Positions 20,395-32,848 of a stretch of DNA of 63,679 bases are shown here, piece after piece. The position numbers and the translations under genes are program-made. The stretch covers positions 1-63,679 of the forward strand of contig JADIIU010000078.1 of the NCBI GenBank assembly GCA_027603945.1. Direction: 5' to 3'. The notes below the pieces were generated by a model. The model saw nothing but the letters and a program-made list of their open reading frames with translations, was not told the origin of the DNA and did no database searches. The first letter of the stretch is position 1. Each line of letters opens with the position of its first letter. The stretch comes from Terramyces sp. JEL0728. Lineage: Eukaryota > Chytridiomycota > Chytridiomycetes > Rhizophydiales > Terramycetaceae.

Positions 20395-22401
20395 ATGACA
20401 CCACCACAAGAAATAAGAGCTTTACGACCGCTACCGGAAGAGATTCTAGCAATGTCAGAGAGCGATACTGCGTGTCAGTTTTGCGGAATATCCTATTTGA
20501 TCCAGAGCAAGTATGATAAGATGGAAAAACTGGTTAAAGATATGCAGAACGAATGTCAAAAACTTGGAGTAATTGAAAATTAAATACAGAAATATGCGGA
20601 AGAGTATCCTGGATTGATTGCGCGCTTGGACGAGCTGGAAGATGAGCGGAAAGTTGTCTTGAAATCGAATAATCAAATGAATACGCAATTGGAACACTTC
20701 AAACAAAGAGAAAAAGAACAGAGAACTGATTTGGATTCAAGGAATAGAGAAATATCGGAACTGGCAGGCCAACTGGTAAGCCGTGTTTAATGAGAAAACC
20801 TGTCAAGAGCAAATGAAAACCAAAGAATCTGAATACACGACAAGTAAAGAACAGAGGCAGGCAAAGCTACTGAATCTACAATATGATATAATGGAAACGA
20901 GGAACGGAATTAGTAGTGTGACTGGGCTGGTAAAGTCAAATTTCTCCCATACATTATCGATATTCTGTAAATCACAGTTGAATCTACTTGCCGAATCAAT
21001 AACGGCAGCTCACAAAGAAAAGTTGGATAAACAAAGAGAGATTGACGGAAACATACTTCAAGGAAAAACTGCAGTACTAAACAAGGAAATCGAACAACTG
21101 AAATCTAAATTGGATGAGAGTAATGCCAAATCAGAGAGATTGGCCCAGGATATTCAGATTTTCAAGAAAGAGCAAGCAGATCATCTCTCTGGTCAAAGAT
21201 TGTATACACAAGGTCTGCAGAGTAATTGTCTGGAATTGGAAAATAGAGTAAATACAGCAAATAGAGAGATAATGGTAATTTAAAATAATCTCAGGAATTA
21301 TCTATGGAGAGAGCGAAATTAGACCAAGAACGAAGAAAATTGCTCGAAATGTGCAACGAATTAAAAGAACGAGAATACACTTCAAATTCAGAATTAGAGA
21401 AAAAAGTTTTAATGCTGCAAGGAGAAAATGTGAGACTGGAGGTACTAAATGTTAATCGCAGAGAGAACTGGAAACAAAGGTCGACGAATTGCAAAAGAAA
21501 CTCACTGCAAGCCAACTTCCTGACGACTCTACTTTGAAAAGAGCACATCAGGCACTTGCCAAGAAAGATGTATTTGGGTTTAACCCTAGGAGCAAATGGT
21601 AGCATTAGAGAAAACGATTCGCGAGTTGAACACAAATTTGACGAATGGAAGGATAGAAAGGACCCAAATTATAGAAGCACACCAAAGTAGAATCAAACAG
21701 CTCCAGGAAAAGTTCTTGGAGGATTTAAAGAAAAATAATGACAGCAAGGTAGAAGTGGAGTTCAACCTCAGGAAATCATTGGCAAAAGAACACGAAATAG
21801 CACTAGCAAACCTGAAAGAAAGCTTAGATTTGGGGTTTAATGACACTAAAAATGGGCTTGTGAAACAGATAGAGTTGTTGAAATCCCATAATATCAACAT
21901 TCAACTGAAAATGGAAGAAAAGTGGAATTCCAGGGAGCGTGATATGCAAACACACTTGAAGGAGCTATCTGTAAACCCCATTGACACTAGGAAAAGTTTA
22001 TCAGTGAAAAGAATACGCTGGTTACGAATATTAGGGACCTAAACAAGAAAATTTACGAGTTGGCGAATACTGCTAAACCGGAACCATCATCCTTTGAAGA
22101 TCAGCTGAAACAGTATCAAACCAAGCTGAGCAAGAAGGATATGGAAATCGCGTTCTTGAAGGATACTGTGCGTGTTGAATGTGAAGAGAGGATGGGACTT
22201 GTCGCGATGGTTGCAAAATTACAGAGAGTACAATCAAAATCTCAAGAACCCATTGATAATGTAATGGAGGTTGAGTCTGTAAAGTCTGAAAAGGAGAAAC
22301 CAAAGCAGCCTTTGAGCCAAAAAGATGCGGAATTCTTTAAACTAATTCAAAATGCCAACCTTAAAAACTCGAAACGTTTAGCGAAACAAAAAATAAAATA
22401 G
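20395..22401 (+). CDS. LEKR1-like coiled-coil protein
   Basis: Exons 20395-20568, 20590-20775, 20795-21274, 21295-21441, 21462-21569, 21590-21970 and 21991-22401 give 628 aa; introns are 21, 19, 20, 20, 20 and 20 nt, and all six are phase 0. A short N-terminal motif (LPEEILAMSESDTACQFCGISYLI) is followed by almost continuous coiled coil and a Lys-rich end. The CQFCGISYLI signature and length resemble LEKR1, a poorly characterised animal/protist protein. That match is from memory and should be tested. It ends 49 bases before the NME8-type gene on the same strand, which suits a ciliary or basal-body context. Confidence 0.7.
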
Positions 22402-22450
22402 TCGACTCGCTAGATCTTTCAACTTGACGTCATTATTTTAACTTTTGCAG

Positions 22451-25037
22451 ATGAGCGCGCACGGAAAGAAAACAGAAGTAGCGCTTCCGTCTCTAGTAGT
22501 TGCAGATGAGGAGTGGACAAAGCTGTTGGCAAAGAACGGAATGAAAAGTAATTTATGTATTAACATCAGTTGTGGACGTGTTTTGTATTTTCAAACTTAC
22601 ATAGCAAAATGGGCAGGACCGTGCGAAGCAATGAATTCAATTTTGAAGAGATTAAAAGTAGAATATGGAGAAGAGCTTGCTATTTTTCAAGTAAATCTCG
22701 TTAATACAGGCTCAATCAGATTCAATCGAAGGATTAAGAAATTTCAGAGACAAGTCGAGTCCTACGTTTTTAATCTTCTTTGTACTTGCTTTTAATGCTA
22801 GAACGATATTCTTGTTCAAATTGTTCATGGTGCGAATTCTCCATTAATCGAAAGAGTATTCAAGGAACAAGTTGATTTGGAAAGAAACGGCAGACCTCAC
22901 AAGCCAGTAAATTATTATTGATATCCAGGTGGAAGGAGATATACAGCTGGTGCCGGCTGAGGAAGTGAGACCATCGGTAGTTGAACCAGAAGGCAGAAAA
23001 TCCCAATATCAACACATTCCCGACCCAAAGCCAGTTTCCTCCAGCAACGAAGCTATTGCATCTCCATCAACTCCAGATAAACTTGCCGAAACATTTGCGC
23101 TCATTAAACCAGATGCAATGATCCCAGCAATGATTGAAGGGATTCTAGAACAGATCAGAGTTAAAAGATTCAGCATTGTAAAGAAAAAGAAAGTCTGGAT
23201 GACGCCAGAAGTCGTTGAGGAATTCTACAAAGAACACGTAAACCAGCCTTTCTTTAAGTCTCTCGTAACATATTTTACCTCGTACTTTTAATTAACAAAG
23301 TGGTCCTTGTTTGGCATTAGTATTATCCAAAGAAAATGCAGTGAAGGAATGGCGTGAACTAATTGGACCTGCAAACAGCAAGCAAGCAAAAGAGACAGCA
23401 CCTAAAAGTTTAAGAGCTCATTTCGGAACGGATAACAGAATTAATGCAGTTTTCGGATCTGATTCGCAAGAAAGTGCAAAAAGGGAAATCGAGCTTTTCT
23501 TTGGAGCAGAGAGTAAAGTTGTTGAACTACCAATTGATGAAAATGAACTATCTACTAAAAGTTCGCCTGGAATACAAAAGACACTTTGTATTATTAAGCC
23601 AGATGCTGCAAACCACAGAGAAGAAATTATCGAGAGGCTTATTTGTAGGGGTCTATTGATTTCAAAAAGGGAGGAGATGCATCTGAACAACCAACAAGTA
23701 GAAGATTTATATCATCATATCAAAGACACTGAAGCATTTCCACCTATTCTAGAACAAATGACAAAATCAACAGTCCTAGCACTAGTCTTGAAAGGAGATA
23801 ATGTAGTCAATATTTGGAAAGAATTAGCTGGCCCTGAAAACCCAGAAATAGCAAAGCAGCAGCTTCCATTTAGTATTAGAGCTTTGTATGGACACAATTC
23901 CATTTCGAATGGGGTCCACGCTTCGGAATCTGCAGAAAGAGCAACCCAAGAAATTCAGATTTTCTTCCCTTACACCCTCGAACGAGGACCTAGTGTTGTT
24001 GATGCCCGCTATGGAACTGCATCAAATCCATTCCCATTAGGCCATCATGGCTCTGCAGAAGAAATTCACGCAAGAACAGAACGAACCGTTGCGTTAATCA
24101 AGCCAGACGCATATGGCAGCGGTAAAAAAGATGCAATTCTTGAAAGAATTTCAACTTCTGAATTCAAAATTATTAAAGCAGCAGAAGTGCAGTTTAGTTT
24201 GGCTCAGGCACAAGAGTTCTATAAGGAACATCACGGCAAGCCTTTCTTTGATGAACTTGTCAATTGGATGAGTGGGTAAATTTCAATTAATGACAGAACT
24301 CCAATTTATGCAATTGTTTTGGAAAAAGAAGGTGCGATTGATGCTTGGAGAGAACTTGCGGGACCAACCAATTCCATCAAAGCGAGAGATATTGCTCCTC
24401 AAAGGTAATTGAAGGTAATGCTAGTATTCGCGCTTTATATGGAACTGATGGCTCACATAATGCGGTGCACGGTTCTGATTCTCCAGCGTCTGCAGAAAGG
24501 GAAATTAAGATAGTGTTTGGAGATCAAGTTTCACCTTTCCCTGAACCGCTGTTAGGTGCCGAGCAGCAAGTTGAAGCGGAGGAAGTTCCTCCAAGACCAA
24601 GTCAAGCAGCAGCCCGTTCGTCAGTAGTCGCAGCGGAAAATGTTTTGAATTTAATACTTGGAAATGAAAATAAGCAAGGGTCTGTACCTAATGTGATGGA
24701 AAAGTCTGGATCAAAGGCACAACTATCAAAGTCAAAACCAAACCTTGCTTCCAGGACAAATCTTGCTGGCGAAGGTGCAAAACAAGGCTCAAAGACAAAT
24801 TTAAGTGGGTCAGAAATGAAACGTGCAATTTCCTCACACTCAGTCAAGAATTCCAGACCTGGATCTGCAGCAAATTTAAACAAATCAAAAACAAATTTAG
24901 GTTCTAAAGCCAATCTGGGATCTAAATCAAATTTGGCTAAAAATTCAATTCCTGACGTTGAACCAAATATTAAAGAAAAACCTGCTGAAGAAGTACCACA
25001 AGGTGACTCTGCCAGTGTTCCAGCCCCAGCCGAGTGA
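22451..25037 (+). CDS. Thioredoxin-NDK protein (NME8/TXNDC3 type)
   Basis: Exons 22451-22547, 22570-22584 (15 nt), 22605-22690, 22710-22781, 22802-22906, 22929-23281, 23301-24275, 24297-24404 and 24425-25037 give 807 aa; eight introns of 19-22 nt. An N-terminal thioredoxin fold is followed by three NDK domains (ALIKPDA, IIKPDA, ALIKPDA) and a low-complexity tail with NL-spaced repeats (SKTNLGSKANLGSK). This matches NME8/TXNDC3, an axonemal protein tied to dynein arms. The thioredoxin site is WAGPC, so the first Cys is Ala. NDK1 has NAVFGSDS, with the catalytic His replaced by Phe; NDK2 (NGVHASES) and NDK3 (NAVHGSDS) keep it. Likely structural plus partial kinase activity. Confidence 0.92.
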
Positions 25038-25118
25038 TTTTAGGGTAATATTAATTATTTGTTTTCAATTGTTGCCTTTCTATCCGTGAATGCCATATAT
25101 TTACAATTAAAAAGTAAT

Positions 25119-25874
25119 TTATTTGCAGCAACATGATTCACCAGATTTCGGTTGATCTGGGGCACAGCTACAACCGCATCCACACCCAGATCCTGTATTT
25201 TGAGTTATTGACGAACAACAACCACTTTTCTCACTCTGCTCTGTAGGATTGGAGGCTACTTCAGTCTTTTCGGAGCAGCAGCTCTTTTTTAGAGAGGGCG
25301 AGGAGACGACAGAACTCTTTTCTTTCCCTTTGTTTTTTCTATCTTGAGGTAACTCGGAACATATACACTTTCCTCCAAAATGACAATTGCATGGATTATC
25401 TACAATTAATTTACTAGTACCGTTTTCCTTTGGAGGTAATTCAACCATGTTAATATTTATTCCTTTCGGAGTAAAGTTCGTCGTCACATCCTCTGGCGAA
25501 GGATCTTTCTGCTTCATTATTGTGATTTCAAACGGTTCCCTTTGCTGTACCTTTGCACTCAACTCATCGGTGTTGAATGGATTATCTGGCGTAAATACTA
25601 GCTCCATCCCGTTTTCAAATACGACTGTATTAAGCTATACATTACCAGTGATATGCGTTTCGTACTCTTTTGGCGGTGTAGCTCCACATCTGCATTTATG
25701 GTGCGAATGTCCTTCTCCTTTTTCCCTTTTGGTTCTGCAGGCTGGACATTGAGAAGCTGGACGTCCTTTTCCTTTTAATTCAGTGAGAGTCCTTGTCGTA
25801 TGCGAGCATTTTGAAGCTCTATGGCCCTTTGTGCATGTAGTGCATGAGAACTTTCGCTTTTCCCAGACAATCAT
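25119..25874 (-). CDS. Copper-fist transcription factor
   Basis: Exons 25874-25646 and 25624-25119 with a 21-nt intron give 244 aa. Residues 1-63 form a copper-fist DNA-binding domain: MIVWEKRKFSCTTC, KGHRASKCSH, the minor-groove KGRPASQC and CRCG. This is the family of Ace1, Mac1 and Cuf1, which sense copper and control its uptake or detoxification. The C-terminus is rich in clustered cysteines (CGCGCSC, ESCCCK, NPCNCHFGGKCICS), resembling the Cys-rich copper-sensing regions of Cuf1/Mac1. Its ATG is close to the neighbouring WD40 gene, so the two may share a short divergent promoter. Confidence 0.9.
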
Positions 25875-26030
25875 GGATATGAGTTGGGAAAAAAATAACG
25901 CCTCTCGGTTTCAACTGGAGCATACGAGTTTCATTGAAACTGGACTAATAATCAGAAGAAACCCAAGTGGTATTGGATACCAAAGGTCCGCCAAATGTTG
26001 TTTGCTTGCGATAAATTTTAAACGCGTCCA

Positions 26031-29000
26031 ATGCAAAGACCAACACTGCAGTATGACTTGTGGAGAAAATCACCCAGTATGAAAATGAAGAGGTTTATAA
26101 TTGATAATAAAGATTTCAAACGGAGCAGTACGATACAGCAGAAACCACGCTCCCAAGCACTTGGATTACAGCCATGGCTCCGATTGAAGTATTTGTACTT
26201 GACACAGGGGACATCATTTATTGCAGTTGGAGGAGCATCGAAATCAAACAACTTTTTTGTAATTGAAAACACTGCAGCGAATAAACTGCAAATGACTTCC
26301 GAGTCGGATCCAGTTTCAAAAGATTCTTTGATTGTAGAGCTGGATTAACATAGATTCGATCCACATTTACAATGCCAAGTCCTTCTTATCACATCTCATC
26401 ATACGGAAACAAACTGATTACAAGTGGTCCAAACAGTACCGCACAAATATTCAAGGTATATCCACACGACTTGGCGCTGCAGGGAAAGGGACTGGAGCAG
26501 CTACACGAAGTGACATTTAACACCACTCACTTGAGTGAAATTCCAGTTTCAGCGCCAAACAAGATGATCAAGTCAGTTCGTACACAAGCTGCTTGCTTTG
26601 AGCCGACTGTTCTCGCTAAAAACGACGAAGACACTCCAATTAGAAAAGTACTTGGAATACAAGGACCAAATGTCTACATGTACGACATTCCAACATCCAA
26701 AGTCATTGGACACGAAAAGCTGGGAATAGATACCTTAAATAAGCTTTCATACAGTCCACACGCGCCTTTCGGGTCGTTGTTAGCAACGTGCAGCCAAGAT
26801 TCAACCATATCCATTTTGGATACAAGGACCCTTCAGCTGGGAAATACTTCTGTTGTCTGGGCAGTTCCCGATGCCCACAACGGAGATGTAATGGACGTTT
26901 CATTCAATAATTTCATCCCGTATTGGCTTGCATCATCTGGTGAAGATGGAGTCGTAAAGTTCTGGGATATTCGATATTTGAAAGGGCCGGCAGGAAGGAT
27001 TGACGGTCACTACGGAAGTATTCCTTCAATTGCATGGTCAAATACACATTGTGATATGCTTGCTAGTGCTTCGTTGGATAGAAGTTGCAGAATGTGGAGT
27101 TTCACCCCTTCAAAAGCTACTGTCAAAAAGCCCTGGAAAGAATTTATGGTTGGATTTCCTGGCTCGGAATTTGAAAATATTAATCAGCCGAATCTTGAAG
27201 ATCATTTGATTATTGGATCTACCATGATTGGAGAATTCACTGAATATACATCCCCAGTTATTGCTGGTAAATTCAATTAATCTAGTGGCCGCTGCATCTC
27301 TACACGCCGACACATACTATACTATTACAGCAACCGGGGCCATTTCAAGCCATTTAATAAGATCTAAAATGTTTGAACAGTTGCTTGATCGCAAATACGA
27401 AAATTCCTTTGAATTCCAAGTGGAATTGGGAATCCATACTCGTCAATTAAACGACGCATATGAAGCAATAGTGAATCTATCCAGAAATGAATATCCAAAA
27501 GACAGAATTTTAAAGAAGCATGAAAAAGCTTTGATTGAATTGTGTACAGTTCCAAAACCAATCGCAGAAAGTGCCTGGGGAATTGGAGAAGGCAATGAAT
27601 TAGATATGGTGAAAATCAGGAACGATTTCATCAAATACAGTTATGGGCTACCACCAAGGTTTGATGCATACCCACAATGGCAAACTATTATATCTACTTT
27701 TACCCAGTTGCAGTATGATTTGGCTGTATTAAGACACAAGATATGCTCCGGTCTCGAAGATGGGAACTGGGAAATAGTATTGAAACTCGAAGAGGAATTT
27801 ATGGTTGGCATGGAAGTTGATCATGAATTTATTGATGTTGAAACAATTGAAATGATTTTAAAAACTTTGCTGGTCAACAAATACAAGAAAGGACTAACGG
27901 TTGGCCTTGGATTGGGCCAATTGCTAGCAGATGTGCCAAAATACAGGTTTGATGCGCTGGCTGAGCTGATGTCTTTAATGATATTCCCGACAATTTTCGA
28001 GCCATTCGACTGGCTACCTGGCAAAGATACAGACCTGATGAAGGCAAATAGTTTGGTGCGTCAAGATACACTTGAAAGGTATTTACAATATGTGCAAGAT
28101 GAACATGAAAAAGGCAACATGGACGTTAGATCTTCAAAACAAATTAAACCAGACGACGATAGAACAGCTAGGAAATTAATTGCATCAACTTTGGGCGAAT
28201 CTAAACAAGCCCTGCCAATGCTCTCACTTGAACTGTAAATTATACTAAAATAGTCGAATGTTGAAATTAATTGAAAGTCCGCCTGAAGAGCATAATGAAG
28301 AAATTGTACGGATAATGCAAAATGTGCTAATTGATTCTGGGGTTTCAGGGAGAAAAGGAAATCTAGTACCTTTTGAAAAGACTTTTTCGGCTTACAGTAA
28401 TATGATGTACTTGAAAGCTCTCTTGGATACAAAAAGATATGAAGAATATTTCGGTGTAGCTATTAATATCATGATTGTATTTTTTCTTAATGTAGCTTTC
28501 ACACCCGTTTGAATTTTCAAAATGCGTGCTGCGACAAGTAGATAGGGAAGGGATTGTCGGCGCAAAAGCATATGTGGATTCAATGTACACTAGCGCAATG
28601 ACAAACTTGACGGCTGTTACCTCTATCCAACCACTAACTGCAGGCATAAAATTCTTGAAAGAAGCTGCAGCAATGGTTGTGAAAATGACTGCTCACTTGA
28701 TGGAAGGACTAGAAGCATTTAAACTAGACAAAGACTGTCTGGATACACTTACAAAAGTAACTACTATCCTTTCTGGACTAATGCAACAATTAACTCCGAG
28801 CATTCTTAAAGCTTTCGAGTCTATGGAAAAGATTCAAAAATCAATGTTGAAAGAATATGCTTTACTGGTCCACGACGCGATTAGAGTATCTCAGAGAGCC
28901 TTTCCACTGAGAGACAATAAGCCCAGAAATGTAGCGGAAAAGGCAGCCTATGGCCTGATTGTACAAGATGAAGCGCAAGCAATAGTGGAAAAACTATACA

Positions 29001-29035
29001 GAAATTATATCAAAGGAGAATCTTTTTCACAATAA
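26031..29035 (+). CDS. WD40 protein with helical C-terminal half
   Basis: Exons 26031-26333, 26354-27266, 27286-28234, 28254-28476 and 28496-29035 give 975 aa; introns are 20, 19, 19 and 19 nt. A beta-propeller occupies about residues 60-430, with clear WD repeats (SSGEDGVVKFWDIR, ASASLDRSCRMWSF, CSQDSTISILDTR). The remaining 540 residues are mostly alpha-helical without membrane segments. Propeller-plus-solenoid proteins often serve as coat, tethering or transport-complex subunits, but I cannot name a family. The 5' end is uncertain: 26031 is the first ATG in frame and no clear exon was found further upstream. Confidence 0.75.
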
Positions 29036-29108
29036 ATTTATTTTGATCTGGTTTTATTTTATCGCTATTTGAATAAATATTTGTTTTTACAATTGGATGA
29101 AGTGTGTG

Positions 29109-29468
29109 CTACACCTGATTGATTGCATAGTTCAGGTTGAATGAGTGGCTAACGACTGCGTGCTGATTCAAATTAGTTGAATGCGAATACTCCATTTCCT
29201 TATATCTGTGATATTGCTGATTGTAGTTCTCCTCGTAAATATTGACGCTGCTCATTCGGTCTGCTGAAAAAGTAGACCTTTTCGGCCTTGTTAGCGTAAT
29301 GTGTTTGTCCATATTGAATGGCCCAGGTAATTCAATTACGGCTGGTGTTTGCTTTACAGGAGGCAGCGTAGCAATGTCAGACAAGCTATTGCACTTGAAT
29401 ACTAGGATAACAAGTGTTGCGATAACCAAGATTACAAGGATGATAAACTCTATCGTTATTAGAAGCAT
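29109..29468 (-). CDS. Small N-terminal membrane-anchored protein
   Basis: Single-exon 119 aa protein. It starts with one strong transmembrane helix (IEFIILVILVIATLVILVF) and continues into a polar region rich in Tyr, Asn and His (EENYNQQYHRYKEMEYSHS). Not recognised. It is convergent with the WD40 gene, 73 bases beyond its stop. Confidence 0.5.
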   Translation of the reverse strand: MLLITIEFIILVILVIATLVILVFKCNSLSDIATLPPVKQTPAVIELPGPFNMDKHITLTRPKRSTFSADRMSSVNIYEENYNQQYHRYKEMEYSHSTNLNQHAVVSHSFNLNYAINQV

Positions 29469-29828
29469 ATGGTAACTTTGGAAACACTGTCAAACGTGGC
29501 ACGTACTATAATCACGTGCTTTTAACTTTCCCCACAAAATGTCATACAAGGTGTAGTTGAGTGCTGTAGTCGCCTGGTATTAAATTGTATGCTTTATAAT
29601 ACTACTGATTGCACTCAGTAGTTGTGCAATAATTTCTTTCGCAGCGCTACTACATGTAAGTGAGTGTCCTGGACTAGTACCGCTGATGTACAATATCTCC
29701 AGCAATAGTATTTTTGAATTGGTGCAATGTTGAACTTGTCTCCAGCATCAATTGGTGTTCCACATGTCGTATCACATGTTGGAAATGACAATGAGTGATC
29801 AAGCCTAATAAAAACTTTCCACGATACA
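29469..29828. other. Intergenic before serine hydrolase
   Basis: About 360 bases between two divergent genes. A minus-strand open frame (29615-29896) encodes a hydrophobic start and several cysteines, but it overlaps the hydrolase start in antisense, so I do not call it. Confidence 0.35.
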
Positions 29829-31196
29829 ATGAAGACAGTAGTCAAAAATAACACCCTACTACGCATAACACTCTGTTTGCTCATCCTACTCCTCAATTAC
29901 AGGTACTGGACTGGGAAAAAACACTTTCCATTGGTTTGTAAACTTGTCGGATTGAAATGCCCACTATTTCTGGTCCAGGGACAAGTGCATGAAGGATATG
30001 AAAGTGTCGTTGAGCAGTTTAAATTGAATTTTGAAGAAGGATTGGAAATCGGTGCGAGGTTCACTGCGTATCACAAAGACAAGAAAATAATAGATATCTA
30101 CTCGGGATACCATGATAGATTCTTCAACAAGCCATATACGGACAGCTCATTACAATTGGTATTTAGCAGTTCAAAGTTTGTCGAAGGAGTTGTCGTTGCT
30201 TATCTCGTGGACAAAAACATACTGGACTATGATATGAAAATCAGTTCTGTATGGCCGGAATTCGCTAACGGAAACAAAGAGAATGTTACGCTAAAAGATT
30301 TATTGGGGCATCGAGGTGGAGTAACGTGGCTCGACAAACAACCTACACTGAAAGATATTGGGGATTTGGACCATATGGCGAATTTACTAGCTCTCCAAAA
30401 ACACAATTTTAATGGCACAAAAACTCAAGGTTACCATGCGGTCACTCGTGGTTGGTATCTGAATGAGATTATACGCAGGACAACAAAGAAATCAATGGGT
30501 GAATTAATCAAACAAGACATAATGCCCCTAATAGATATAGAATATTATCTAAATATACCAGAAAATGTTGAATTCAGAGTATCTCCTCTCTTGGGCAATC
30601 CAGCACTCCGCACACTTGCAAATCTTATCCTCCCGGAAAAGTACAAATCAGAACCAATCCCAAAAGGATTTAATGCTCTGTTGGATAGGAAATCTATTGG
30701 GTTCAAAGCATTAAACTCATCCCCAAAACAAATTGTACCATTTCCCCATTCGCACAACAGAAAACAAATATGGAAGAGTGAAAGCCCTTCTTTTTCTGGA
30801 ATAACAAACTCATTTTCGGTAACTAATTGCTTAATATAGTTGGCAAAATTAGCTGCAATGATGGCTAATAATGGCACAATAGATAATATACAGTTAATTT
30901 CACCGCAGACTATACAGGAATCACTATTGCCACAAGAATGGATGCAAGACACCGTTGTTACTAGGAATGTTACTTTTTCAAATGGCGGGTTTGGCCTGGA
31001 TTTTGTCTTTCCTGGTAACAACTTGAAATGGCATGGATGGGGAGGTGTCGGAGGTTCAATGGTATGGTTTAACCAGGAAAAACAATTGTCGTTCTCTTAT
31101 GTTATGAACGCTTGTTCGTTTGCTGGTATCGGTGACAAACGCAGCTGGAGACTAGTGTCTGCCTTTGTAAATGCGTTTGAAGAATTGGAGAACTAA
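29829..31196 (+). CDS. Beta-lactamase-fold serine hydrolase (LACTB-like)
   Basis: Exons 29829-30818 and 30840-31196 with a 21-nt intron give 448 aa. An N-terminal signal-anchor (LLRITLCLLILLLNY) precedes a class-C beta-lactamase-like fold. The SxxK nucleophile motif is FSSSKFVEG, the Tyr motif is in GYHAVTRGWYL, and the third motif lies in HGWGGVGGS. Eukaryotic members (LACTB, fungal esterases) act as peptidases or esterases, not antibiotic-resistance enzymes. Topology predicts a luminal or extracellular domain. Substrate unknown. Confidence 0.85.
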
Positions 31197-31331
31197 TACC
31201 CTTTAATAAATTATTATTATAATTGAGGGGATCAAGATATTTGCGATCAGGAACAGTCCTCATTCGATCAACTTGGACTACCTGTAAGCAGATTTATTCA
31301 GATTTTGAAACAGCAATTTAATTTCATTGGT

Positions 31332-32525
31332 TTAGAGTCCCCCTTCTGGTATCTCTGCAATTTCTTTTTTCGCTTCAAGTAATAACGCTGGCTGATTATC
31401 TTCCCTAAAGATAATTTCTGCGACATTGTTGTTTTCATCCAAACGAATGATTTTTGCAATTATGGGAGCAAAACGAACTCTCCGCTTATCTGCTTTTATA
31501 CTGGAAGTAATTGAATGCTTATGAATTGAACTATATGGATTGCTGTTGCCTTTCTTTGATTTGGTATATGTTAATGATCCTTCAATGTTCAAAAATGTTG
31601 GGAGTATCAAGGAGCCAGAACTGGCTCTGGTAGATGATTTTGGATTTGGGATCAGATCAGCTCCTTCTGTCTGTACTTGTTTCTCGCAGTCAATTCTCCT
31701 AATGTTTATCATTCTCTCTGTAATTAATCTTGAATACTGTTAATGGTCTTGAAATTCAGTGTCTGGATTCCTTCATCATAAATGGTCATTGAAGTAACAA
31801 AGAATATCTGAGTAATTCGAACAAGCATGCGTAATTCTACCTGTAGCTGTGCTTCCAGTGGGGTTACGACTTTAATGTACTTTCCTCCAAAATAAAATCC
31901 TCCAGCTATCAAATCCAGCAATAAAAAAATGCCCACTGGATAAAATGCCCTTTTGAATTGCTCTTTCAAGTGAAAATTCAAAACCCGGCTGAATTCGTTG
32001 CTGTTATATAATAGATGCATACATCTGTACCATATGTACAAATTCTGAATGCAGAGAAATACAAGCAAGAATAGATAGTATATGACGGCATACGGCTGCC
32101 AACTCTGCAGTGGACCTCCGTCATCAATTGATATCGCTTCTCCCCCAGTTAGGGCTACACCCAGAACGACAGCAACAAGCTGACATCCAGTTAGAAACTT
32201 GTTTGAAAAGTGAGTGATATATAGCAAGGGCCTGGATATCTCTAGATACAAAACAAACTACATTAATTCGACATACGCCAAAAATATAATACAGGAAATC
32301 AAATACCGCTAGTATATGTTCAGAAATATTATCGAATGTATATCTGTAGACATTGGCAACGATTCCTTCTACAAATACAAATACATGTAACAATAGAAGC
32401 ATAAATTCTGTCTGACGAGACCAATTTGAAAAATATTTGCGGAAAAAGCTGAATACCAGATAAACCAATGTAGTAATGTATAGTATTAATATTGAATCCT
32501 GCAAAATTGCTACATCCGTCGGCAT
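31332..32525 (-). CDS. Multi-pass (about 7TM) membrane protein
   Basis: Exons 32525-32277, 32257-31738 and 31717-31332 give 384 aa; introns are 19 and 20 nt. About seven hydrophobic helices are visible, from ILILYITTLVYLVF to ITQIFFVTSMTIY, followed by a polar cytoplasmic tail of about 130 aa with basic and Ser-rich stretches. Both introns are needed: the first lies inside a helix, the second joins the tail. The topology is receptor-like, but no family signature is recognised, and it does not obviously belong to the tandem array at 51-56 kb. Confidence 0.7.
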
Positions 32526-32848
32526 TTTGACGCGTCCGGCTTATTTCAGCAGGAAAAGGACAGCGAGTAAACGGGTAACATGAATACACAGGTTTTTGCA
32601 GGAATCAATAAGACTAGAGGACACAGTTAAATTTCAGATGCGCCAGTAATAGCGGCCATGGTACTGTGAACCTGAAAATTCATCTTGAACGATTTGTAGT
32701 TCTCGCAATATAGTAGTGTTACGTTCAACTAAAAAAGTTGCAGAACCAATCTGAATAATCTCAAATCTTCCAGATAGCACGAATGAAAAGGAAATTTAGC
32801 CTGCAATTCAAGTTGTTGAACCCAGTCTTTTTTTGTTGATCTTGAAAA
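32526..32848. other. Divergent promoter region
   Basis: About 320 bases between the 7TM protein start and the SDR start. No gene or recognisable motif beyond AT-rich tracts. Confidence 0.4.

Noticed and set aside
29615..29896. Minus-strand frame with a hydrophobic start and cysteines
   Set aside because: It overlaps the start of the serine hydrolase in antisense, and its hydrophobic start mirrors that gene's transmembrane segment. Not enough to call.
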